Assembly: GCF_003285005.1 (NCBI RefSeq)
Contig: NZ_QMFA01000047.1
Location: 1 to 54,514, forward strand
Length of the DNA: 54,514 bases
Source: Paenibacillus sp. YN15
Lineage (GTDB): Bacteria > Bacillota > Bacilli > Paenibacillales > NBRC-103111
Reading direction: 5' to 3'
The notes beneath the pieces were generated by a model. That model saw only the letters and a program-made list of their open reading frames with translations, searched no databases and was not told the DNA's origin. Every line of letters begins with the position of its first letter. The first letter of the stretch is position 1. Made by a program: the position numbers and the translations under genes. Shown here piece by piece: positions 42,699-51,005 of the stretch.

Positions 42699-43690
42699 GT
42701 GGGTTGACGCGTAAAAAGGTACTTGTTACAGGCGGGGCTGGCTTTATCGGCGGAAACTTTGTTCAGTATATGGTGGACAAGTATTCCGAATATGATATTT
42801 ACAATCTGGATCTCCTAACCTATGCCGGTGAATTAGCTAAGCATAAGCATATCGGGGATAGAGATAACTATCACTTTGTTCAGGCGGATATTGCCGACCG
42901 GCAAACAATTAATCAGTTATTTGAAGAAGTTAGATTTGATTATGTCGTCCACTTTGCGGCGGAAAGCCATGTGGACCGCTCCATCACCGATCCTGGGATA
43001 TTCGTGAGGACGAATGTGTTGGGTACTCAAGTATTGTTGGATGCGGCTAAGGCAGCAGGGATTGCCAAGTTTCTGCATGTTTCTACAGATGAAGTGTATG
43101 GGGAACTGGATTTCGATCCTGAGACGTTCTTTACCGAGGAAACACCTATACAGCCAAACAGCCCTTACAGCGCTAGCAAGGCTGCTTCCGACCTTCTGGT
43201 GAGGGCTTATCATGAGACATATGGGTTGGCTGTGAATATCACCCGCTGCTCCAATAATTATGGCCCCTACCATTTCCCAGAGAAGCTAATCCCGTTAACC
43301 ATCTCCAGAGCTGTGAACGACCAGAAGATTCCGGTATATGGTGACGGTAAAAATATCCGGGATTGGCTGCATGTCTGGGATCACTGCGCAGCGCTTGATC
43401 TGGTGTTGCATCAGGGAGTGAGCGGGCAGGTCTACAATGTGGGAGGCCACAATGAACGGACTAATCTGGAGGTGGTCAAAACCATTATCCAAACGTTAGG
43501 GAAGACTGACGATCTCATTGAGTTTGTCACCGATCGGCTTGGCCATGACAAACGATATGCAATTGATCCCACGAAGCTGGAGAAATTGGGGTGGAAGCCG
43601 AAGTATTCCTTCGAAACGGGGATTGCCCAGACGATTCAGTGGTATCGGGAGAATGAGGATTGGTGGAGGCCGTTGTTGAAGCGGGTGTGA
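42695..43690 (+). CDS. rmlB: dTDP-glucose 4,6-dehydratase RmlB
   Basis: This 331-residue enzyme catalyses step two of the rhamnose pathway. It has GGAGFIGG for NAD, catalytic STDEVYG (Asp132, Glu133) and YSASK (Tyr158, Lys162). It is the last gene of the rml set, followed by a strong terminator shared with the convergent gene. Confidence 0.97.
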   Translation: MSGLTRKKVLVTGGAGFIGGNFVQYMVDKYSEYDIYNLDLLTYAGELAKHKHIGDRDNYHFVQADIADRQTINQLFEEVRFDYVVHFAAESHVDRSITDPGIFVRTNVLGTQVLLDAAKAAGIAKFLHVSTDEVYGELDFDPETFFTEETPIQPNSPYSASKAASDLLVRAYHETYGLAVNITRCSNNYGPYHFPEKLIPLTISRAVNDQKIPVYGDGKNIRDWLHVWDHCAALDLVLHQGVSGQVYNVGGHNERTNLEVVKTIIQTLGKTDDLIEFVTDRLGHDKRYAIDPTKLEKLGWKPKYSFETGIAQTIQWYRENEDWWRPLLKRV

Positions 43691-43697
43691 TGAAATA

Positions 43698-43737
43698 AAA
43701 AAGGTTGGACTTCCGGGATGGAGGTCCAACCTTTAAC
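43698..43737. terminator. Bidirectional terminator between convergent genes
   Basis: AAAGGTTGGAC-TTCC pairs with GGAGGTCCAACCTTT, with A-rich and T-rich flanks on each side. It ends both the rml operon and the minus-strand ligase-like gene. Confidence 0.9.
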
Positions 43738-43738
43738 T

Positions 43739-46240
43739 TTATTTCAGCGATGAAACGATATTATCAATCTGCACCTTTGAGTCAGGATACTTCCCTATGA
43801 AGGTGTTGTATCTGTTTTGATCTAAATTTCCCTGTTTTTTGGCGAGAGCCAGATACCAGTGGACAATCATCCTGTTTTGTTCAAAGGAAGCGGGATCAGC
43901 TTGCGGATTGATACTCTCTAGCAGCCCATATGCTTCTTCTCCGGCAGGTTGGAGCTGTAACCAGGCTTTTTCATACTCGCCGTTTATCATGTTCACTTGT
44001 CCTACTGAATAACGAATGATGGAGCTATGGTAAAAAGGTCTGCCTGACATTTGTTCCTTAGGGAGCGTAGCAATGTGGTCTATTCCTTGTTGAACCTTGT
44101 CATAGATCTCTTGTATGGCTGCCCATGCTTGGTCCATCTTCACTTTATCGTTAGCTTGCTTCGCTTGATTCCATTGCGTATTGTATATGGAAGCAGCGCG
44201 TTCATAGAAGCTGAGCTCCCATGGATATTTCACTAATGCTTCTTGCAATAATTGGATCGAAGAGGCATAGTCTTGTTGGGTCATAAAGAGGGAATATTGT
44301 CGTTCCAACAACAATCGGTTATTGGGTTCATTTTCCCGTGCTTTTATTAAAGTAGAGGCAGCTTGATCTAAAAATTGTTGCTGCTGCTGTTGATCCTTCG
44401 ATTGAGAGGCCACTTGCATGAAAAAATCATATTTTAGGGCGTAATAATCCGGCTTGGGATTTGCTTTGATAGCTGAATCCAGTTGAGCCATCACTTCATT
44501 GAATGACCTGCCTTGCTGTGCATAGGCTATTGCTTTTTCGTAAGAACTGTTGGCATTAATCTTAATGGCGGAAAAAACGAAAAATACCAATGCCAATATA
44601 CTAATTGCTGCTGGATATATGAATCTTTTGGAGGATAGTGCAGAATACTTGTTCAACCATTTGGGTTTGCTATTCAAGATGGAGGTCATTCCACCCAAAC
44701 ATAGGAAGACTAAACTTCCCAGAAATACGTAACTGAGTTCAAAATCCAGAATACTGTGAATTAAGATTGATATTGTCACCATGTAGAAAATAAGGTGTTT
44801 GTCCGTTTGCCCCTTTTCCGAGGAAAAGGATTTTCTTATGAATAAAAAATAGACCAAGACCAGAAGACCAACGAACACCGCAAGTCCGAGAATTCCAACC
44901 TCATTCAAATATTGCAGGAAGAAATTATGTGCTTGACGGCTGGTGTAGGGATTATTTTGATATTTTTCGTACAAAACAGCCCAACCACCGCCGCCAGCAC
45001 CGATAATGGGATAATCCTTAAACAATTTTATAGAATCTTTATAAAAAGTACCACGTTCAAGTACACTATGTTGCTGGAAGTTAATATTTTCCAAACGTGT
45101 TTCCAGATTGTCTGGCAGGAGAGATTTCACAGGAGTAGCCAGCAGCAAAACTGCTCCCAGCGCTCCGCCAATAACCAACACCGCTGGCAACAGCAATCTG
45201 CTGCGTTTGCGGGAGGAGTAGGTGGTCAATCTTTGATCTAATTTTATGAAGACGAAAGTTTGCAGAAGCCAAATGAGGCCTCCTGCAATCAGAGATACCC
45301 CCAAGACTGCGGCCCACCCGCTCAAACTATCGCCATTAAACCAACTTAATGTTTCGGCAGACTTTCTATCGGGTGATACAGTGGTGAGCAATTGGTTGAC
45401 GATTTGAGTGGACTTATTGGTTACATAACCCGTAATTGGAAAGGATGCGACCACTCCGATCATGGTATACAATGTAAGCATCAATTGTTTTGACATCGTC
45501 ATCAACGGTAGAATTGCCAAAAAGATAAATGGCATGACTACTATGCCGCCACGAGACAAAGTGAGCCAAAAGGAGAGAAGAATCGGCACAATCATAAAAC
45601 CATTGACAAAAATCACATACCACTTTCTGGAATGAGTGGTATAGTAGAGACTGCACAATAAAGTCGCCATAAGAAATGCTGCATAAGCATTGGCGTATTG
45701 GAACACGGAAGTCAAACGCAAGCCCTGATCGAACATGACCGCATCCTGGGAATACATATTTCCAAATGCACAGGCTAAACCATAAAAGGTAACCAAGTAC
45801 CCTACTACTGTAATGGAAACCTGTAGTACCTCTGCTCCAAGTTCCCGGCGGGATAAATAAGCACCGGCTATAAACAGTGTAATATACATCATATGTATAT
45901 GCGTCATGCCTTTTGCGAGATCCGGCGATGCCGCGGCAATTGAGGAAATCCAGAATGTCAAAGGTATAAGCCATACATAGACACTGATCAGATCTCGATT
46001 ATCCTCAAGCTTCCACTTGAAGAAAAAATAAATAGCCAGCATAATCAAGGTAATGGAAGATAACATAGTGGCAGTATTGATAGGTTTGTCGAAATTAATG
46101 GAATAGCCGTTAAATAGGGCGGTGTGGAAGGCAGAATAATACAAAAGAATTGAGATCATTAACAATATGCCTATAGAAAAGATGGGGATTTGATTTGAAT
46201 CGGCAGCATTTTTATTTTTGCCTTTTGGTCTCGAAAGCAT
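43739..46240 (-). CDS. O-antigen-ligase/O-oligosaccharyltransferase-like protein
   Basis: This 833-residue membrane protein has an N-terminal half with about a dozen membrane segments and the Wzy_C (O-antigen ligase) region: FWLTLSRGGIVV and a long extracellular loop with QAHNFFLQYLNEVGILGL, whose His is typical. The C-terminal 270 residues are soluble with TPR-like helices (YEKAIAYAQQGRSFNEVMAQ). This build resembles WsfB/WsaB of S-layer glycosylation, which transfer the finished glycan to the S-layer protein; a polymerase or teichoic-type ligase is the alternative. AAGGAG precedes ATG 46240, and a start ten codons upstream is less likely. It is transcribed against its neighbours. Confidence 0.8.
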   Translation of the reverse strand: MLSRPKGKNKNAADSNQIPIFSIGILLMISILLYYSAFHTALFNGYSINFDKPINTATMLSSITLIMLAIYFFFKWKLEDNRDLISVYVWLIPLTFWISSIAAASPDLAKGMTHIHMMYITLFIAGAYLSRRELGAEVLQVSITVVGYLVTFYGLACAFGNMYSQDAVMFDQGLRLTSVFQYANAYAAFLMATLLCSLYYTTHSRKWYVIFVNGFMIVPILLSFWLTLSRGGIVVMPFIFLAILPLMTMSKQLMLTLYTMIGVVASFPITGYVTNKSTQIVNQLLTTVSPDRKSAETLSWFNGDSLSGWAAVLGVSLIAGGLIWLLQTFVFIKLDQRLTTYSSRKRSRLLLPAVLVIGGALGAVLLLATPVKSLLPDNLETRLENINFQQHSVLERGTFYKDSIKLFKDYPIIGAGGGGWAVLYEKYQNNPYTSRQAHNFFLQYLNEVGILGLAVFVGLLVLVYFLFIRKSFSSEKGQTDKHLIFYMVTISILIHSILDFELSYVFLGSLVFLCLGGMTSILNSKPKWLNKYSALSSKRFIYPAAISILALVFFVFSAIKINANSSYEKAIAYAQQGRSFNEVMAQLDSAIKANPKPDYYALKYDFFMQVASQSKDQQQQQQFLDQAASTLIKARENEPNNRLLLERQYSLFMTQQDYASSIQLLQEALVKYPWELSFYERAASIYNTQWNQAKQANDKVKMDQAWAAIQEIYDKVQQGIDHIATLPKEQMSGRPFYHSSIIRYSVGQVNMINGEYEKAWLQLQPAGEEAYGLLESINPQADPASFEQNRMIVHWYLALAKKQGNLDQNRYNTFIGKYPDSKVQIDNIVSSLK

Positions 46241-46417
46241 ATACAATCTCCTTTTTATAAATGAATGCATTTATTTTATCATAAAATATGACTCAAGAGA
46301 CTATATTAAGAACTTTAAAAATGTACATTAATGGAATGTCGTGTTATATTCAAGCTTGACGTATTTTTGTTTAAGAATGGCTAAATCTTCGTTGATTACA
46401 GTTAGGGGAATAATAAA

Positions 46418-47221
46418 ATGCTAATTAATCCAGTGCGTGTAATTGCAGAATTCTTAAAATTGTGGAAGCTAATTTTGGAACTAGCCAAGAAAGATTTGAT
46501 AACACGATATCTTGGTTCTTACTTGGGGATTTTGTGGGGCTTTATACAACCCGCAGTTCTAATTTTGATCTTTTGGTTTGTTTTTCAGGTAGGCTTTAAA
46601 AGCATACCTGTAGAAAACTTTCCATTTATTCTATGGTTAATCTGTGGGATTAGTCCATGGTATTTTTTTTCAGATGCTATTAACATGGGAACATATGCAA
46701 TAGAACATAATAGTTATCTTGTAAAGAAGATAGTTTTTAAAGTAAGCATACTTCCTATTATAAAAAACATATCGGCACTATTCATTCACCTGTTTTATAT
46801 TATTATCATCTTTATTTTATTTGCAGCTTATGGATACAAACCTTCAGTTTATAACATTCAATTATTGTACTATCTAACCTGCTTGTTTTTTCTGGCAGTT
46901 GCTTTATGCTACATCACTTCAAGTGTTTTAATATTTCTAAAGGACGTCGGACAAATTGTAGGAATGTTTTTACAATTTGGGTTTTGGTTAACTCCTATTT
47001 TCTGGTCTTTTGACATACTCCCTGAAAAATATCAATTCTACTTTAAACTTAACCCTCTTTATTACATAATTGAGGGGTATCGTGATACTTTTATTCACCA
47101 TGTATGGTTCTGGGAACATCCCTTTTTAACCGCTTATTTTTGGGTATTACTGGCTATAATATTTGCATTGGCTATTATTGTCTTCAAAAAATTAAAACCA
47201 CATTTCGCTGATGTATTATAA
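46418..47221 (+). CDS. wzm: ABC-2 polysaccharide exporter permease (Wzm-like)
   Basis: This 267-residue permease has six membrane segments of the Wzm/TagG/KpsM class. The amphipathic N-terminus LAKKDLITRYLGSYLG and the motif NPLYYIIEGYRD are characteristic. It pairs with the ATPase gene 15 bases downstream to export a lipid-linked glycan. The gene is much more AT-rich than everything upstream of 46.2 kb. Confidence 0.92.
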   Translation: MLINPVRVIAEFLKLWKLILELAKKDLITRYLGSYLGILWGFIQPAVLILIFWFVFQVGFKSIPVENFPFILWLICGISPWYFFSDAINMGTYAIEHNSYLVKKIVFKVSILPIIKNISALFIHLFYIIIIFILFAAYGYKPSVYNIQLLYYLTCLFFLAVALCYITSSVLIFLKDVGQIVGMFLQFGFWLTPIFWSFDILPEKYQFYFKLNPLYYIIEGYRDTFIHHVWFWEHPFLTAYFWVLLAIIFALAIIVFKKLKPHFADVL

Positions 47222-47236
47222 AGGAGTATTTATAAA

Positions 47237-48550
47237 ATGAGAGATAATGAAACTCCCGCGGTGATTAGCTTAAAAAGTATATCTAAGATTTTCAAATTGT
47301 ATGAGAAATCTTCAGACCGATTGAAAGAATCATTAAGTCTTACTTCAAAAAAATATCACAATCCCTTTTATGCATTGTATGATATTACGTTTGATGTTTT
47401 TAAAGGAGAAACTATAGGAATTTTGGGGAAGAATGGTTCGGGTAAATCGACATTACTTAAAATTATTACAGGTGTTCTGACCCAGACGTCCGGTTCTGTG
47501 AATGTAAACGGAAGGGTGTCTGCTTTATTGGAATTAGGAGCAGGCTTTAATTTGGAATTTACCGGACTAGAGAACATTTATTTAAATGGTACAATTCTGG
47601 GATATAGTAGAGAAGAAATGAATAAAAAGCTTAATGCAATTCTTGAGTTTGCAGAGATTGGGGATTTTGTATATCAACCAGTCAAATTGTATTCAAGTGG
47701 CATGTTTGCAAGGCTAGCCTTTGCATTGGCAATTAACGTGGAACCTGACATCTTAATTGTTGATGAAGCACTAGCTGTCGGAGATATCCGATTCCAATCG
47801 AAATGTTTTGATCGGTTTAAAGAATTAAAGAAATTGGGAACAACCATTTTATTTGTAAGTCATGATGTTCAATCGGTCCGGAATTTTTGTGATAAAGCTA
47901 TATGGTTGGATCAAGGAAAAGTCAGGATGTTGGGAAATACTGTGGATGTGACAGCTTCATATATCCAATATATGAACAGCTTTGCAGAACCCCATAGTGA
48001 AAACAGCTCGATCAAGGAACTAAGTGAACCCCGAAAGCAAAACGAAAGTAAAATGAGAGTTGGGAAGTTTAATTTCATTAATAGATGGGGGAAATTTGTA
48101 GGGCTAATTAAATATGTGGATTTATTAAATTCAAAGGGTAATCCTACCGAACTGCTTCATTATGGAGAAAATGTATCAGTAAAGGTTGGATTTTATGTGG
48201 ATGAAAATATTGTAGACTTAAATACATTGAGCATAGCGATCTCAATAAAAAATAAACAAGGAATTGATATCATCGTTTCAACCACATTTGATAACGAAAT
48301 AATTAGAATAACTAAAAGAAATAAATTTTACGAAACAGAGTTCCTCTTCACTAATTATCTTACCAGCGATGACTATATTTTGGTAGCAGCTATTGAAGAT
48401 AGGAGTCAATCATTGCCTCAATACTATGATTTTATTGAAGGGGCAAAATATTTTCGTGTGCTAACAGATCGTCAGTTATTCGGAATCATTAGTCTCCCTA
48501 TGAAAAAAAATATTATTGAAATAAAAGGCGAGGAAGGTAAGTATGAGTGA
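47237..48550 (+). CDS. wzt: Polysaccharide ABC ATPase with C-terminal domain (Wzt-like)
   Basis: This 437-residue protein has Walker A GKNGSGKST (64-72), a degenerate signature YSSGM (152-156) usual for Wzt/TagH, Walker B ILIVDE (172-177) and the H-loop His209. Residues about 275-430 form an extra beta-rich domain (VGFYVDENIVDLNTLSIAIS ... DYILVAAIEDRS) like the Wzt carbohydrate-binding module. In E. coli O9a-type systems that module recognises the terminal modification of the finished glycan. It overlaps the next gene, which encodes a methyltransferase, by eight bases. Confidence 0.9.
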   Translation: MRDNETPAVISLKSISKIFKLYEKSSDRLKESLSLTSKKYHNPFYALYDITFDVFKGETIGILGKNGSGKSTLLKIITGVLTQTSGSVNVNGRVSALLELGAGFNLEFTGLENIYLNGTILGYSREEMNKKLNAILEFAEIGDFVYQPVKLYSSGMFARLAFALAINVEPDILIVDEALAVGDIRFQSKCFDRFKELKKLGTTILFVSHDVQSVRNFCDKAIWLDQGKVRMLGNTVDVTASYIQYMNSFAEPHSENSSIKELSEPRKQNESKMRVGKFNFINRWGKFVGLIKYVDLLNSKGNPTELLHYGENVSVKVGFYVDENIVDLNTLSIAISIKNKQGIDIIVSTTFDNEIIRITKRNKFYETEFLFTNYLTSDDYILVAAIEDRSQSLPQYYDFIEGAKYFRVLTDRQLFGIISLPMKKNIIEIKGEEGKYE

Positions 48551-51005
48551 GAACTTGAACTCTAAAGAATACTGGGACAAAAGATTTGAAGATGATTGGG
48601 AAAAAAATAGCGGCCGACAACAATCAAGATATTTTGCGGAATTGGCAATGAATATGATGCCTAAAAAGTTGTTAGCGATATCAAAAGAGGAAAATTTCAC
48701 CTGGTTAGACTGGGGATGTGCACTTGGTGATGGGACTCAAATTATTGCGAACGCAATTGGGATTGAGAATGTATGCGGGTTGGATTTTTCCACCTCAGCA
48801 ATAGAAACTGCATTAGTTTATTTCCCTAATTTGCAGTTTATGTCAGGATCACTTCTGGATTATGATAAAAAGTATGATATAATATTTAGTTCTAATTGCA
48901 TGGAGCACTTTAAGGATCCTCACTTTTGGTTAAATCAAATTTTTGATCATGCCAACAACATGGTCATACTCTTATTGCCATTTCAAGAATACGAAAGACT
49001 TGCGGAACACGAATATACCTTTGACTATCATTCTTTCAATTTTGAAATAAAGGGATTTCATTGCGTTTTTCATAAGACAACAGAAACAAATCCTGATTTT
49101 TGGCCTGGAAAGCAAATTTTAGTTGTTTATATTAAAGATGGATCTGAAATTGAAAAAAATCTCACACTGGAAATATTCAAAAATTATAATTATGTTGATT
49201 CACTTGCAAGTACATCTTTATTGAGAAAGTTGAAGGAAGAATCAAAAGATTTTCACAAGCAAATACAGAAATTGCACGAAGAACTAATTAATATGTCAAA
49301 TTGGAATCATAATATTTTAAAGGAACTTGAAGAAAAAAATATTGCTTTGAAGAATGAAATAGATAAATCTCAGGATCTTAGGGGGGAACTCTCTGATTTA
49401 TCAGAAAAATACGAAAAAGAAAATGCTAATTGGCAAGATAAACAAGCTGAGCTTAAATCCTATATGGACAATTTAATTGACGAAATAACTAATCTTAACA
49501 AAGATAATGATAAGTTAAGGATGGACAATATACGTTTGGGTTTTGAAAACACCGAGTTATATCAGGAAAATTCAAATATTGGAGAACAGTGTAGTTCCCT
49601 GCATTCAGATATAAGTAGTTTACATGAAGAGCTAACCAAAATGTCTCAATGGGCTCATTCTATGAAAAGTCGTCTGGATTTCTTTGATAAATTTATATTA
49701 ATTCGTGCAATAGAAAAACTCAATAAGAATGGACTGAATTGGTTCGTCAAGTCTTTATTTAAACGAGCATTGAGAAGAATTATTCCCCCGATGCTTAGTA
49801 ATCGTCATCATATGAAGAAAAAAGAAAATGACTTCGATATCTTAAAAAGTGATGTGGAGCAATCTGGCCATAACAAATTTATTATTGTTTTTCCAGTTAT
49901 CGATTGGAACTTCCGGCATCAAAGGCCTCAGCATATTGTCTCTCAGTTTGCAGATGAAGGGTTTACTGTCTTGTACTTAAATATGGAAATGACCCCTATT
50001 CAGAAGAAGATACAAAATAAGTATGAAGCACTTGATTATTTATCCTATAACATCATTTCCAAAAGAATATACCAAATCAACTTAGTGACTGAAAAACCGA
50101 TTAATATTTATCAAGATACATTAGCTAATAATGATTTAAATAATGCCTTAGTGGGTTTGAGTACTGTATTAGATATATTGAATTATCCAGAACCATTATA
50201 TTTGGTGCATCATCCAGGATGGGCCAGTTTAGTATATGAAATGAAAAGGAAATTCGGTGGAAAAATTATGTTTGACTGTATGGATGATCATTCGGGATTC
50301 AATTCGAATTCGGATGACTCGGTTAAATCCGAAATAGAACTGATTAAAAAATCGGATTTAGTTATTACTACTGCAGATTTATTAAATGAAAAAGTTAATC
50401 GTTTAAATAAAAATACTATTTTGGTGAGAAACGGAACTGAATTTGAACATTTTAACAATATTTCCCCCAATGGAGAACTTGAATATTTGACAAATAATCC
50501 GATAATCGGATATTATGGCGCTATTTCGGATTGGTTTGATGTTGATATGGTTGAATATGCAGCTCAAAAACATCCTGATTGGAACTTTGTATTAATTGGA
50601 TCCACTTGGGGCTGTGATATTTCTAAGTTGAGCCAGATTTCGAATGTATATTTTTTGGGTGAAAAACCATACAAAGATTTACCGGGATATTTATATTATT
50701 TTGATGTTTGTATAATTCCCTTTAAACTAATTCCGCTTACCCTTGCTACCAATCCTGTGAAGTTTTATGAATATTTAAGTGCGGGGAAACCAGTCGTATC
50801 AGTTTGTCTTCCTGAATTGAGGCACTATAAAGATTTTTGCTACTTAGCAGAAAATAAGGAGGATTTCGTTGAGAAAATTTCTTTTGCATTAAACGAAAAT
50901 CCATCAGAGTTAATGGAGCCGCGGATTCAGCTAGCTCGGGAAAATTCATGGAAGGCAAGGTTTATACAAATTAAACAAGGGATGGAGAAAAAATTTAATG
51001 AATAA
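48543..51005 (+). CDS. Methyltransferase-coiled coil-glycosyltransferase fusion
   Basis: This 820-residue protein has three parts. Residues 1-200 are a class I SAM methyltransferase (motif I WLDWGCALGDG at 54-64; SNCMEHFKDPHFWLNQ). Residues about 220-385 are a long coiled coil (EELINMSNWNHNILKELEEK; SSLHEELTKMSQW). Residues about 435-815 are a GT-B glycosyltransferase with the GT4-like late segments NPVKFYEYLSAGKPVVS. The layout recalls WsaE (methyl-rhamnosyltransferase of the S-layer glycan of Geobacillus) and the coiled-coil ruler of WbdD. It may both extend and cap the chain by methylation. It lies between wzt (8-bp overlap) and the next transferase (8-bp overlap). Confidence 0.85.
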   Translation: MSENLNSKEYWDKRFEDDWEKNSGRQQSRYFAELAMNMMPKKLLAISKEENFTWLDWGCALGDGTQIIANAIGIENVCGLDFSTSAIETALVYFPNLQFMSGSLLDYDKKYDIIFSSNCMEHFKDPHFWLNQIFDHANNMVILLLPFQEYERLAEHEYTFDYHSFNFEIKGFHCVFHKTTETNPDFWPGKQILVVYIKDGSEIEKNLTLEIFKNYNYVDSLASTSLLRKLKEESKDFHKQIQKLHEELINMSNWNHNILKELEEKNIALKNEIDKSQDLRGELSDLSEKYEKENANWQDKQAELKSYMDNLIDEITNLNKDNDKLRMDNIRLGFENTELYQENSNIGEQCSSLHSDISSLHEELTKMSQWAHSMKSRLDFFDKFILIRAIEKLNKNGLNWFVKSLFKRALRRIIPPMLSNRHHMKKKENDFDILKSDVEQSGHNKFIIVFPVIDWNFRHQRPQHIVSQFADEGFTVLYLNMEMTPIQKKIQNKYEALDYLSYNIISKRIYQINLVTEKPINIYQDTLANNDLNNALVGLSTVLDILNYPEPLYLVHHPGWASLVYEMKRKFGGKIMFDCMDDHSGFNSNSDDSVKSEIELIKKSDLVITTADLLNEKVNRLNKNTILVRNGTEFEHFNNISPNGELEYLTNNPIIGYYGAISDWFDVDMVEYAAQKHPDWNFVLIGSTWGCDISKLSQISNVYFLGEKPYKDLPGYLYYFDVCIIPFKLIPLTLATNPVKFYEYLSAGKPVVSVCLPELRHYKDFCYLAENKEDFVEKISFALNENPSELMEPRIQLARENSWKARFIQIKQGMEKKFNE

